A DNA stretch of 64,000 nucleotides, taken from IMG/VR virus record IMGVR_UViG_3300034117_001294, positions 1 through 64,000 of that record; one strand, 5' to 3'. Of the stretch, positions 40,016 through 47,589 are shown in pieces; the first letter of the stretch is position 1, and each line of letters starts with the position of its first letter. A model generated the notes under the pieces. The model was not told where the DNA came from and did no database searches. It saw nothing but the letters and a program-made list of their open reading frames with translations. Source of the stretch: a virus. The translations under genes and the position numbers were made by a program.

Positions 40016-40546
40016 ATGCCAAAACACCTAATGGTCGATATGGAGACCATGGCGGTCTCACCTAATGCAGTTGTCTTAAGTCTAGGTGCTGTACACTTTA
40101 ATCCACACGGCAATGGTTACGGTGATAAACTTTACTTTAAGATTAACTTAGATGATCAAGATGCATTGGGCAGAGAAATTGATCCTAACACCTTAGATTG
40201 GTGGTCTAAACAAGATCCAGTTATTATGGAAGAAGCGTTTAGTCCAGATAATCGAATTAGTCTAGTAGATGCAATGGACCAGTTTCATAAATTTGCTTGG
40301 GGCTGCGATGCATTTTGGTCACACGGTGCAACCTTTGACTTGGTTATTATTGAAAACTTGTATCGTTCATTGAACAAACCGTTGCCTTGGAACTTTTGGC
40401 AATTACGTGATACTCGTACACTGTTTGATCTAGGTGTAGACCCGGACATGCCTAAAGGCAGCAAGCACGATGCATTGCAAGATGCTATTCGTCAATCAGT
40501 GGGTGTGCAAAACTGCTATGCTAAACTAAAAATTCGTCCAAAATGA
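40016..40546 (+). CDS. 3'-5' exonuclease, DEDD type (Rv2179c-like)
   Basis: A 176-residue protein: MVDMETMAV (DxE motif), SHGATFDLVIIEN (middle Asp) and KHDALQDAIRQS (HxxxxD) form the DEDDh active site of DnaQ-fold exonucleases; the overall length and LDWWSKQDP segment are typical of the Rv2179c/RNase T-like family known in T4 as DexA-like. It may degrade host or viral nucleic acid from 3' ends. The ATGA overlap links it to the next gene. Confidence 0.88.
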   Translation: MPKHLMVDMETMAVSPNAVVLSLGAVHFNPHGNGYGDKLYFKINLDDQDALGREIDPNTLDWWSKQDPVIMEEAFSPDNRISLVDAMDQFHKFAWGCDAFWSHGATFDLVIIENLYRSLNKPLPWNFWQLRDTRTLFDLGVDPDMPKGSKHDALQDAIRQSVGVQNCYAKLKIRPK

Positions 40547-41316
40547 ACTGCAATATTGATCGCCTGCGGGCACGTATCTTCCATGGCTTAAAAAGTCTGC
40601 TCAGTGACGGTGACACATTGCCTCCTCGATTCCTTGAAGTAGCAATTTGTGAGAGCTTTGGATTAGAACACGTAGGCGACGGTAACTTTTATGCTGACGG
40701 CGTTAAAGACAAGATGCAGGCTAGTATCAAAACTCGCATGATGAATCCTCACTTGTTAAAGCGTAAACAAGGACGAGACTTTCAAACAGACCCTGCTATG
40801 TTTCTTGGTCCTAAACAAAACAAAAAACATAAAAAGTTTTGGGCAGGATTGGAAATTGTACAGCGTCGACAAGCATTGCCGTTTAAAGATGCTACAGCGG
40901 CAGCAGTTAAAATTGGAACTGCAACTCTCGAAGCTTTTCAAACTAACATTAAAGAAAGTTTTGAAAAGTTTGATACTGATAAGAGTTATGAGATTGTAGG
41001 TGTACACGGGTATTCAATTGAAGGCGATTACATTGTCAGCCTTTACTGGCACGAATATGCTCCTATTGATCCAGCTACTATCAAGTGGACTAAAGAAGGT
41101 TACGGAGTAACTGGCTATGCAAAAGTAGGTGATCAAAGCATGGTGGTCTGTGAGCGTATTAACGGCAATGCCAAACGCGAAGCTACTTGTTATAAAGAAT
41201 ACAAAAATTTAACCAAGCTGCCTAACAGTATTCACATCAAAGTTCCATTGCCAACTCCGTGGTCTTTTAACGAGGCAGAAATTCTTAAAGAATTAAACAG
41301 TGTCAGTAATTGTTAA
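40543..41316 (+). CDS. Conserved phage protein, unknown
   Basis: A 257-residue protein. FHGLKSLLSDGDTLPPRFLE, then FYADGVKDKMQASIKTRM, and IVSLYWHEYAPID are the clearest stretches. A central D...E-x-K-like arrangement is not convincing enough to call a nuclease. It is coupled to the exonuclease gene upstream and overlaps the LRW-type small gene downstream by 17 nt. Possibly DNA-related by context. Confidence 0.5.
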   Translation: MNCNIDRLRARIFHGLKSLLSDGDTLPPRFLEVAICESFGLEHVGDGNFYADGVKDKMQASIKTRMMNPHLLKRKQGRDFQTDPAMFLGPKQNKKHKKFWAGLEIVQRRQALPFKDATAAAVKIGTATLEAFQTNIKESFEKFDTDKSYEIVGVHGYSIEGDYIVSLYWHEYAPIDPATIKWTKEGYGVTGYAKVGDQSMVVCERINGNAKREATCYKEYKNLTKLPNSIHIKVPLPTPWSFNEAEILKELNSVSNC

Positions 41317-41530
41317 AATTCATTGGTCTCGTGAATTTGAAAACGAGAAGATGTGGAACGAAGTATGTATATGGGCAATTGAGTACTTTGGTTTGCCCGG
41401 AGATCGATTTGAAACCCGGGCAAACGTCAATTACATGGAATTCATTTTTAAGAGCCGTAAAGATGCACTCCTTATGTCTCTTAGGTGGAACGCAGAGTTA
41501 CTTGAACCAGCCGACTTTGAGACCGTTTGA
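41300..41530 (+). CDS. LRW-family small protein (isolated member)
   Basis: A 76-residue protein starting at GTG: it has VKIHWSREF, a helix W..VCIWAIEYFGL and the pattern FIFKSRKDALLMSLRW, like the five tandem proteins at 46.3-47.5 kb, but with 14 extra residues after LRW. Its 3' end overlaps the convergent DUF454 gene by 33 nt. Function unknown; shares the family's layout of a helix, an aromatic strand and a closing D-x-x-M/L-F/S-x-LRW. Confidence 0.6.
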   Translation: MSVIVKIHWSREFENEKMWNEVCIWAIEYFGLPGDRFETRANVNYMEFIFKSRKDALLMSLRWNAELLEPADFETV

Positions 41531-41917
41531 TATACGGTGTTGCCATTCTTCAACGCTGCCTGGATAACGCCAAGCCCACACAGCACACAGCATCATAAAC
41601 AATCCTGTGCCTGCTACCGCTTTCCAATTATAGGTAGTAAACCAAATAATTAGTAAGCTACAATCCATAGTAATGAACATGGCCCATTTGGCCTTAGTGG
41701 GGAACACACGCTTCTCGCCCCAGTTGCTCAAGAACGGTCCAAATAACTTGTGATTCATAATCCAGTTGTGCATACGTTCGCTTCCTCTAGCAAAACAGAA
41801 TGCGGCAATCACTGTGGGAGTCGACCACGGGATACCCGGAGTTACGATTCCGATGTAGGCAATGCCTAGGAATATAAATCCCAGTGTTACCCAAAATGCT
41901 TTTTTAATTTTATTCAT
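41498..41917 (-). CDS. DUF454 (YbaN-like) inner-membrane protein
   Basis: A 139-residue protein with about four transmembrane segments and the DUF454 signature: GIAYIGIVTPGIPWSTPTVI, AAFCFARGSERMHNWI, and FGPFLSNW. E. coli YbaN belongs to this family, whose function is unknown. The start overlaps the end of the ALA synthase gene by 4 nt, so the two form one minus-strand operon. Linkage suggests a role in tetrapyrrole or substrate handling at the membrane, which is only inference. Confidence 0.8.
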   Translation of the reverse strand: MNKIKKAFWVTLGFIFLGIAYIGIVTPGIPWSTPTVIAAFCFARGSERMHNWIMNHKLFGPFLSNWGEKRVFPTKAKWAMFITMDCSLLIIWFTTYNWKAVAGTGLFMMLCAVWAWRYPGSVEEWQHRISNGLKVGWFK

Positions 41918-43107
41918 AATATTTCCTTTAAACTTCGTGTTAGATAATCAATGTCTGCTTCTGTGTGATTAGGAGTTGGAGTTGCACGAAGTCGTTCTGC
42001 ACCCCAAGGTACCGTTGGATAGTTGATGGGCTGAAGATATATAGCACGTTCTTCTAATAGCCAGTCACTGATATGTTTGCATTTTCTAGCATCGCGAATC
42101 ATAATAGGAACAATGTGCGTATCACCTGGCATCACGTCGATATCGTTTGACAATAAATGTTCTTTAGTTTGTTGTGCTACATTAAAAATTCGTGTTCTAA
42201 GTTCAGGATGATCTGCAACGTACTTAACACTGGCCAATGCCCCGGCACATAGTACCGGGCTCATGGATGTGCTAAAGATAAAGCCTTGTGCATAACTGCG
42301 TACCATATCAATTAAGTCACGCCCGGCGGCAATATAGCCTCCTTGAACTCCGTAGGCTTTGGCCAGTGTTCCTTGAAACACGTCAACACCTTCTACGCAT
42401 CTCTGCTCTTCGGCAACTCCGGCACCGCGACTGCCATATAGTCCTACAGCATGTACTTCGTCAACATAAACCATTGCACCGTATAATCGAGCAATATCAC
42501 AAACATCACTAATCAGTCCTTTATCTCCGTCCATAGAATATACACCTTCCATTGTAATGATAGGTTGTGCGTCAATAGACATAGTCTGTAGTATTTCTTT
42601 TAAGTGTGCAAGATCATTGTGTCGCCAAACTGTAACAGGTGCTTGACTGCTTTTCATTCCTACAATCATACTGTTATGATTATTACTATCACTAATGTAA
42701 TGTGCTCCGGGTATCATGCGACCCATAACACTCAATGCAGCTTGATTGGCCACATATCCGCTAGTGAACAATAACGCACTGGTCTTGTCATGCAGCTTGG
42801 CTAACTCCCATTCAAGTGCTACATGATAATGTGTAGTTCCTGAAATGTTTCGTGTGCCTCCCGAACCTGCACCTGCTGTATCTAATGCTGTGTGCATTGC
42901 GTCCAATACTACTTTGTGCTGGCCCATGCCCAAGTAGTCATTTGAGCACCAGTTGGTTATGTGTTTGATATTGTATTTGCCATAGTAAACCGCTTTCGGA
43001 AATTCTCCTCGTTCACGAAGGATATCAGTGAATACTCGATAATTTCCTTCAGTCTTGAGTTTTTCCAAACTCTGTCCTATAGCGTCTTGTGTTTTTGGCT
43101 TTATCAT
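41914..43107 (-). CDS. hemA: 5-aminolevulinate synthase (Shemin pathway)
   Basis: A 397-residue PLP enzyme. ALAS-specific segments are present: CSNDYLGMGQH, GSGGTRNISGTTHYH (RNISGT distinguishes ALAS from AONS and KBL), DEVHAVGLYGSRGAGVAE, and the PLP lysine in FQGTLAKAYGVQGGYIA. It condenses glycine and succinyl-CoA to 5-aminolevulinate, the committed tetrapyrrole precursor. Viral alaS genes have been reported in aquatic phages. Here it is followed by DUF454 and lies 20 kb from the heme oxygenase/bilin reductase pair, on the opposite strand. A late octamer is 8 nt upstream. Confidence 0.93.
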   Translation of the reverse strand: MIKPKTQDAIGQSLEKLKTEGNYRVFTDILRERGEFPKAVYYGKYNIKHITNWCSNDYLGMGQHKVVLDAMHTALDTAGAGSGGTRNISGTTHYHVALEWELAKLHDKTSALLFTSGYVANQAALSVMGRMIPGAHYISDSNNHNSMIVGMKSSQAPVTVWRHNDLAHLKEILQTMSIDAQPIITMEGVYSMDGDKGLISDVCDIARLYGAMVYVDEVHAVGLYGSRGAGVAEEQRCVEGVDVFQGTLAKAYGVQGGYIAAGRDLIDMVRSYAQGFIFSTSMSPVLCAGALASVKYVADHPELRTRIFNVAQQTKEHLLSNDIDVMPGDTHIVPIMIRDARKCKHISDWLLEERAIYLQPINYPTVPWGAERLRATPTPNHTEADIDYLTRSLKEIL

Positions 43108-43115
43108 AATGTTAG

Positions 43116-43123
43116 TATTTAAC
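43116..43123 (-). promoter_or_regulatory. Late promoter octamer for ALA synthase (minus strand)
   Basis: Reads GTTAAATA on the minus strand, 8 nt before the ATG at 43107, with no Shine-Dalgarno sequence. Confidence 0.4.
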
Positions 43124-43125
43124 CA

Positions 43126-43133
43126 TATAAATA
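43126..43133 (+). promoter_or_regulatory. Perfect T4 late promoter octamer
   Basis: TATAAATA, 15 nt upstream of the radical SAM ATG at 43149, with AAAAGGTAAG as ribosome site. Divergent from the ALA synthase octamer 3 bp away. Confidence 0.6.
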
Positions 43134-43148
43134 TTCAAAAGGTAAGCA

Positions 43149-44177
43149 ATGGCTAAAACAACTGAAATTGAATTTGACGGTAAAGACATAGTGCTGTTAG
43201 ACGACGATTTAAACTACACTACGCATACAGTAGAATCTGTATTAAGTAAAGATCTGTCATTTTGGAAGGGCTGGCATTGTGCAATTGGCCTTCGATCGCT
43301 CTATATTGATTATGAAGGAAATGTAGTACGAGGAACCTGCAGGGAAGGTGGGGTAGTTGCTAACGTATACAAGAAATCCATTCCGTTAGACATTGCAATA
43401 GGTAATAAATGGACAGTTTGCGGAAAGCAGATATGTTCTTGCGGTGCAGATATGGCTGTGCCTAAGGTAAAGCATCAAGAAAGCATACTGAGATTTTTTG
43501 ATTCTAATAAAATTAGAGAATTCGATCTTAACTACAAATTGCCCAAAGTAGACGCAGAAGTTGTATATTCAACCAACTACAATTATAAAACCATAACATG
43601 GGCCATAGGCCGTAGATGTAACTTTGACTGCTGGTATTGTCCAGAAAGCGATCACAATAACTTTGAAGCACACAAAGATTACGACACTTTGATGTCTGCT
43701 TACAATATATTATCAACTCAATGGATCAAAGGTGAACCTACTAAGTTCAGTATGCTAGGCGGAGAACTGACTGTATATAAAGACTATCTGCCATTTGTTA
43801 AAACCTTAAGAAAAGACGGTCATGGATCTATCACTACAACAAACGGTAGTAGAGATGCTGCCTATTATGCAGAGCTGGCACAGGTTAGCGATCTATGCTT
43901 TAGTTTACATTTGAATTACTTAAAAACTTTAGGGATTGAAAAGTTTGTAAAAAGTATAGATGCTGCTATTCGAAATAAGGCTGAGAATTTTATTCGAATC
44001 CGCTTAATGGTAGACCCGGGTAATTTGGAATATGCTAAAGAAGTACACGAAATACTATTAGAAAAGTTTAATGGTCGTTGCCTAATCGCTATCAAACCTG
44101 TCCATGACACACAAGGTAAATTATTTCCATACGAGCCAAAAGAGATCATTTGGATACAAAACCCTATTGACAAATAG
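43149..44177 (+). CDS. Radical SAM protein
   Basis: A 342-residue protein. The radical SAM cluster motif is CNFDCWYC (CxxxCxxC, about residues 155-162), followed by FSMLGGELTVY (GGE SAM-binding motif) and further TIM-barrel strands (ITTTNGS; FIRIRLMVDP). The N-terminal 140 residues contain four additional cysteines (residues about 61, 98, 103 and 105, as in GKQICSCGAD) that may hold another cluster. The substrate is unknown. It is divergent from ALA synthase; a role in tetrapyrrole chemistry is possible but unproven. Confidence 0.85.
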   Translation: MAKTTEIEFDGKDIVLLDDDLNYTTHTVESVLSKDLSFWKGWHCAIGLRSLYIDYEGNVVRGTCREGGVVANVYKKSIPLDIAIGNKWTVCGKQICSCGADMAVPKVKHQESILRFFDSNKIREFDLNYKLPKVDAEVVYSTNYNYKTITWAIGRRCNFDCWYCPESDHNNFEAHKDYDTLMSAYNILSTQWIKGEPTKFSMLGGELTVYKDYLPFVKTLRKDGHGSITTTNGSRDAAYYAELAQVSDLCFSLHLNYLKTLGIEKFVKSIDAAIRNKAENFIRIRLMVDPGNLEYAKEVHEILLEKFNGRCLIAIKPVHDTQGKLFPYEPKEIIWIQNPIDK

Positions 44178-44195
44178 CATTCTTAATGCTATACT
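44167..44195 (+). promoter_or_regulatory. Sigma70 promoter with hairpin in spacer
   Basis: TTGACA (44167-44172), a 17-nt spacer and TATACT (44190-44195). ATAGCATT (44174-44181) and AATGCTAT (44185-44192) form an 8-bp inverted repeat covering the spacer and part of the -10 box. The -35 box lies within the last codons of the radical SAM gene. Confidence 0.75.
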
Positions 44196-44219
44196 TGTTT
44201 ATCAACATAGGAGAATTCC

Positions 44220-44780
44220 GTGAACAGTGAAATTATGCAACGTTGGATGGAAATGGTTCAGTTTCGAATCACTGAAGGCAGTGATTACGGTTGGCAGTGT
44301 TTTGGTTATAATGCCTATACACTATCATCATGGGATGGCGATCAAGCTGGCACTAGTTTTAATATTACCTTTGACACAAAGGATCAAACAGTTTTTATGA
44401 TAGAAGCTCACGACTTCTCAAATGATCGTGCCTATCGTTGGATTGATCCTACTCATCAATCTCAGTTTACGCAAGAAGTTTCAAATCGCGGCATAACTGA
44501 TGAGGCTTGGGAAGATGTTCAATATGTAGATCTCGAAGTAGTTGACGACTGGTTTGAAAAAGCCACTGCTATATATAACGGAGAGCCGTATGATCAACGA
44601 GTCCAGATGCCAGTTGACTTTAGTGACGAAGAGTTGTTAAAGTATATGAAGCTGGCACACGAACGTGATATGACTTTCAACCAGTTTGTAGAAGAAGCTC
44701 TGCGAGCTGCCATTGAAGATTACAATCGTGACCCGGAGGGTACGAAGCAACGGGCAAAGGATTTTGTACGTGGCAAATGA
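44220..44780 (+). CDS. Conserved phage protein with RHH-like C-terminus
   Basis: A 186-residue protein starting at GTG, with TAGGAGA upstream. Residues 1-130 are a mixed domain (GWQCFGYNAYTLSSWDGDQA; VFMIEAHDFSNDRAYRW). Residues about 135-170 (FSDEELLKYMKLAHERDMTF, then NQFVEEALRAAIE) resemble a ribbon-helix-helix dimerisation motif. It may bind DNA. It is the first gene after a strong promoter and conserved among T4-like marine phages by my reading. Confidence 0.6.
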   Translation: MNSEIMQRWMEMVQFRITEGSDYGWQCFGYNAYTLSSWDGDQAGTSFNITFDTKDQTVFMIEAHDFSNDRAYRWIDPTHQSQFTQEVSNRGITDEAWEDVQYVDLEVVDDWFEKATAIYNGEPYDQRVQMPVDFSDEELLKYMKLAHERDMTFNQFVEEALRAAIEDYNRDPEGTKQRAKDFVRGK

Positions 44781-45087
44781 ACTGGCAAAATATCTAAACA
44801 GTCGCCGACGACATAAGGACGAGTCTGCTATTAAAAAACAGACCAAGATTGCTAAACAGCACAGAGTAAGCGAATACAATCCTGGTGAAGTTAAGCAACC
44901 ACATCGTTTCAATAAACGGCATGCAATGGACTGTGGTAACCCAGAATGCTTTATGTGCGGTAATCCACGCAAAACGCACAAAGACAAATTAACTACACAA
45001 GAAAAGCGTCTATTCCAAGATGTGGAAAAGACTTCCGATCGACACAGTAACGGATTGCCTCCAGATGACAAAGAAGATATACTATGA
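44770..45087 (+). CDS. Basic protein with Cys-x4-Cys-x2-Cys motif
   Basis: A 105-residue protein. The GTG at 44770 is chosen because AAAGGA lies 8 nt upstream and the overlap with the previous gene is then only 11 nt. It is Lys/Arg-rich with CGNPECFMCGNPRKTHKDKL, a compact cysteine motif likely to bind zinc; similar CGNPRK motifs occur in other phage proteins. A nucleic-acid-binding role is probable but unspecified. Confidence 0.6.
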   Translation: MANELAKYLNSRRRHKDESAIKKQTKIAKQHRVSEYNPGEVKQPHRFNKRHAMDCGNPECFMCGNPRKTHKDKLTTQEKRLFQDVEKTSDRHSNGLPPDDKEDIL

Positions 45088-45529
45088 GAAAGTTGGCCGC
45101 CGGTATATTCCAGTAGCCGAATATGATAACATGTTGCTAGACAGTTTCCCGAAAGGTGACCACCTAGTTATGTGTTACCCTGGTGGATCTAGCCGCAGAT
45201 TCAACATCGATCCACACTATGCACCTATGATTGCGGCTGGCCGTGTTGCTGAAGATGCTATCAGTAAAGCAGTGGTCAAAGCCAGCGAGATGCGTCCCCA
45301 CCGTACACCCATTACTGAGAAGCAACGTAAGGCTTGGGAATCTCTGGCCAAAGCATTTGACAATGATCGCTACTACATTGAAATCCCTAGTGCAAGAGAA
45401 ATTGCCGAAGCGGGAGTTAAAGCAATGATTGATGAAGCCGACAAACTAATGGAGCACGAAAGTGTACGCAAAGCCTACGATCATTTCCAACTAATGTGTA
45501 AATTGGTTAAAGAAAACGAACGTGAATGA
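45065..45529 (+). CDS. Conserved T4-like phage protein, unknown
   Basis: A 154-residue protein with the familiar pattern of a conserved T4-like phage protein: YYEKVGRRYIPVAEYDN, LVMCYPGGSSRRFNIDP, PMIAAGRVAEDAISKA, PSAREIAEAGVKAM and VRKAYDHFQLMCKLVK. The ATG at 45065 overlaps the previous gene by 23 nt. Possibly a regulator, as it is widely kept next to early genes; no catalytic motif. Confidence 0.65.
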   Translation: MTKKIYYEKVGRRYIPVAEYDNMLLDSFPKGDHLVMCYPGGSSRRFNIDPHYAPMIAAGRVAEDAISKAVVKASEMRPHRTPITEKQRKAWESLAKAFDNDRYYIEIPSAREIAEAGVKAMIDEADKLMEHESVRKAYDHFQLMCKLVKENERE

Positions 45530-46302
45530 CTCGCTTTTTATTATTGATGCTAGTTTGCGGATCTGTTTGGGCTAAACCGTTACCTCAAAGTGTGTTGCTG
45601 TACAACGATACTACCGGACACCACCTAATTCAATCTAATGCAGACACTGTTCGTCCTATTGCCAGTATTACTAAACTAATGACTGCTATGGTTACGTTAG
45701 ATTATGACAAAGACCTTACCCGCACATTAAAATCTGCAGGCAAAGTCGGAGGAATACTGCCTCGAGGTACGTGGACACGAGGAGAGGTGATGCACGCCAT
45801 GTTGATTCGCAGTGACAACGATGCTGCCGAAACATTAGCAGCAGATTACCCCGGAGGTCGCAGTGCCTTTTTGGCAGCTATGAACGCTAAGGCTATATTA
45901 CTCAATATGCCTAACGCTAATTTTGGAGATCCGAGTGGACTCGATTCTAAGAATGTTACAACATTGCTCGGAGTTAAACGCTTACTGTTGGCAAGTTCAG
46001 AGTATCCTATTATCCGAGAAATTAGTGTAAAGAAACAGGCATTGTTTGATCATCGATTTAAAAAGAAAATACGTAAGATCGAATTACCAAATACCAACAA
46101 AGAATTATTATTTGAGTTTGACAATATTGTTGTGACTAAAACAGGACTAACTAATCCTGCAGGTTGGTGTTTAGGTATGGTTGTAGAACAGGGTGGACAA
46201 AAATATGTCATAGTAATTTTAGGTGCTAGAAATAAATTAGAGCGACTTAAAATTGCCAAAGAAATCATGTACAATAACATAACAGATACGGATTTGCGAT
46301 GA
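45526..46302 (+). CDS. D-alanyl-D-alanine carboxypeptidase/endopeptidase
   Basis: A 258-residue protein with signal peptide (TRFLLLMLVCGSVWA) and the three penicillin-binding motifs: SITK (residues about 43-46), SDN (about 95-97) and KTG (about 205-207). It belongs to the PBP5/PBP7 (peptidase S11) family and would trim or cut peptidoglycan peptides in the periplasm. The C-terminal domain 2 of PBP5 is missing, resembling the shorter PBP7-like endopeptidases. It overlaps the first LRW gene by 4 nt. It may remodel the wall for lysis or growth. Confidence 0.88.
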   Translation: MTRFLLLMLVCGSVWAKPLPQSVLLYNDTTGHHLIQSNADTVRPIASITKLMTAMVTLDYDKDLTRTLKSAGKVGGILPRGTWTRGEVMHAMLIRSDNDAAETLAADYPGGRSAFLAAMNAKAILLNMPNANFGDPSGLDSKNVTTLLGVKRLLLASSEYPIIREISVKKQALFDHRFKKKIRKIELPNTNKELLFEFDNIVVTKTGLTNPAGWCLGMVVEQGGQKYVIVILGARNKLERLKIAKEIMYNNITDTDLR

Positions 46303-46487
46303 TATTAGTTGATCACGAGTATCATGTTGTTGAGTTACACACATTTAAGATACCACCTGCAGAAATGTTTGAGTGGCTACAACTTAAATTCGGTCCGGGT
46401 GACGGTTACCGTTGGATGTACAAGCATCCTAAAATTTATTTTGCAGATCCAAAAGATCACATGATGTTTTTGTTGAGGTGGTCATGA
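46299..46487 (+). CDS. LRW-family small protein 1
   Basis: A 62-residue protein ending KDHMMFLLRWS. It has the family layout: short strand, a helix with F/W-x-W (MFEWLQLKFGPG), a GYRW strand and the closing IYFADPKDHMMFLLRW. It is the first of five tandem paralogues; the start overlaps the peptidase stop (ATGA). Its last codons TTGAGGTGGTCATGA include GAGGTGG, a Shine-Dalgarno match for gene 2. Function unknown. Confidence 0.75.
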   Translation: MILVDHEYHVVELHTFKIPPAEMFEWLQLKFGPGDGYRWMYKHPKIYFADPKDHMMFLLRWS

Positions 46488-46705
46488 ATCGTACTCACTT
46501 GGATTATGAAGTATTTCTAGACTCCGGACTACACAATAAGGCAGGACGATGGTGTGCCCAACAGTTCGGACAGCGTTGGGAAGTAATAGGTTTTCAATCC
46601 GGGCGTTGGTCAATGTTTTGGGGCGGAAGAGATAGCCCGGGCAAGTATAGATTTTGTTTTGCCCATGAGCAAGACAAGCTGATGTTTATGTTGAGGTGGT
46701 CATGA
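46484..46705 (+). CDS. LRW-family small protein 2
   Basis: A 73-residue protein starting at the ATG overlapping the stop of gene 1. GRWCAQQFGQRWEVIGFQSG provides the helix and the RW strand, and FCFAHEQDKLMFMLRWS the closing motif. The last 15 nt are identical to those of gene 1 and again contain GAGGTGG before the next ATGA. Confidence 0.75.
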   Translation: MNRTHLDYEVFLDSGLHNKAGRWCAQQFGQRWEVIGFQSGRWSMFWGGRDSPGKYRFCFAHEQDKLMFMLRWS

Positions 46706-47019
46706 ATATTGAACAAAGTGTAATTAACGAAGCAGCTCGCCAAATGGCTAAAGCTATTGACGATGAGTTACTAATGACCACAATGGGGTGGCACAAACTA
46801 GAACTAAGCGAAGGTACTGTTTACGGTTCTCGATATCTAACTGTACATCCTAACAACGGCTGGCACTGGAATGAAATGATGGATTGGACAGTAAAGACAT
46901 TTGGACCCACAGCACACGACGGAGTCTGGACACCTAACATGCGTTGGTATGCTAACAATGCTAAATTTTGGTTCCGAAATGAAAAGGATCGTACAATGTT
47001 TATTCTGAGGTGGGCATAA
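46702..47019 (+). CDS. LRW-family small protein 3
   Basis: A 105-residue protein, with an N-terminal extension of about 40 residues (AARQMAKAIDDELLMTTMGW). The conserved part is WNEMMDWTVKTFGP, then TPNMRWYANNAKFWFRNEKD and RTMFILRWA. Junction to gene 4: GAGGTGGGC then TAATG overlap. Function unknown. Confidence 0.75.
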   Translation: MNIEQSVINEAARQMAKAIDDELLMTTMGWHKLELSEGTVYGSRYLTVHPNNGWHWNEMMDWTVKTFGPTAHDGVWTPNMRWYANNAKFWFRNEKDRTMFILRWA

Positions 47020-47291
47020 TGGCCAGTATTAATACTATTATTGGCAGTGCTGAAACAGAGCCCGAAATCCAGCCAATGCAAACTGGCAAGGCCAAAGGTT
47101 GGATTGGTGAGTATCATTGGGTTAGTCTTCCTGTTACTGATCAAAACAAATACGAAAACACAACTGAGTTAGCCACTGAATGGTGTCGAGATCAGTTTGG
47201 TAAGAGTGGTGCTCGTTGGTTTGAAAAAGAACGTAAATTCTATTTCAAAAGTGAGAAGGACATGACTATGTTTATTCTGAGGTGGTCGTGA
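47019..47291 (+). CDS. LRW-family small protein 4
   Basis: A 90-residue protein. TELATEWCRDQFGKSGARWF and KFYFKSEKDMTMFILRWS carry the family pattern. A Glu/Gln/Pro-rich N-terminus (GSAETEPEIQPMQTGK) is specific to this copy. It ends in GAGGTGGTC with a GTGA overlap to gene 5. Confidence 0.75.
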   Translation: MASINTIIGSAETEPEIQPMQTGKAKGWIGEYHWVSLPVTDQNKYENTTELATEWCRDQFGKSGARWFEKERKFYFKSEKDMTMFILRWS

Positions 47292-47521
47292 GTGATACAG
47301 CAAGCTGGATTACATTTGGTAAAGAACGGTATTGGCAACATCCAGACATGGAACAATGGTGCCACGAACATGTAGGAACCGGTGGTTGGTCCTATCAGAC
47401 TCCTGAAACTTGGGAAGGCATGAATGGTAAGATTTGGGTCATGCATAGTATGTTTGGTAATACTACATTTGCCTTCAAGGATGCTAAACATTTAACAATG
47501 TTTTTATTAAGGTGGTTATAA
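47288..47521 (+). CDS. LRW-family small protein 5
   Basis: A 77-residue protein starting at GTG (47288) overlapping the previous stop. DMEQWCHEHVGTGGWSYQTP and TFAFKDAKHLTMFLLRWL show the family pattern; the last residue is Leu rather than Ser/Ala. Its end, AAGGTGGTTATAATG, again supplies a ribosome site and TAATG overlap for a 22-residue reading frame. Confidence 0.75.
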   Translation: MSDTASWITFGKERYWQHPDMEQWCHEHVGTGGWSYQTPETWEGMNGKIWVMHSMFGNTTFAFKDAKHLTMFLLRWL

Positions 47522-47589
47522 TGGAGTTGACAAAATTAAAAAAATTTGTTAAAGTATTAGATAAACATACAGAAAGAATTTTATCATGA
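47521..47589 (+). CDS. 22-residue micro-protein (possible)
   Basis: A reading frame from the ATG overlapping gene 5's stop to a TGA overlapping the next ATG; product MELTKLKKFVKVLDKHTERI plus LS. It is basic and helical. Perfect coupling at both ends and the AAGGTGG site support translation, but the length makes it uncertain. It may only bridge translation to the membrane protein. Confidence 0.4.
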   Translation: MELTKLKKFVKVLDKHTERILS

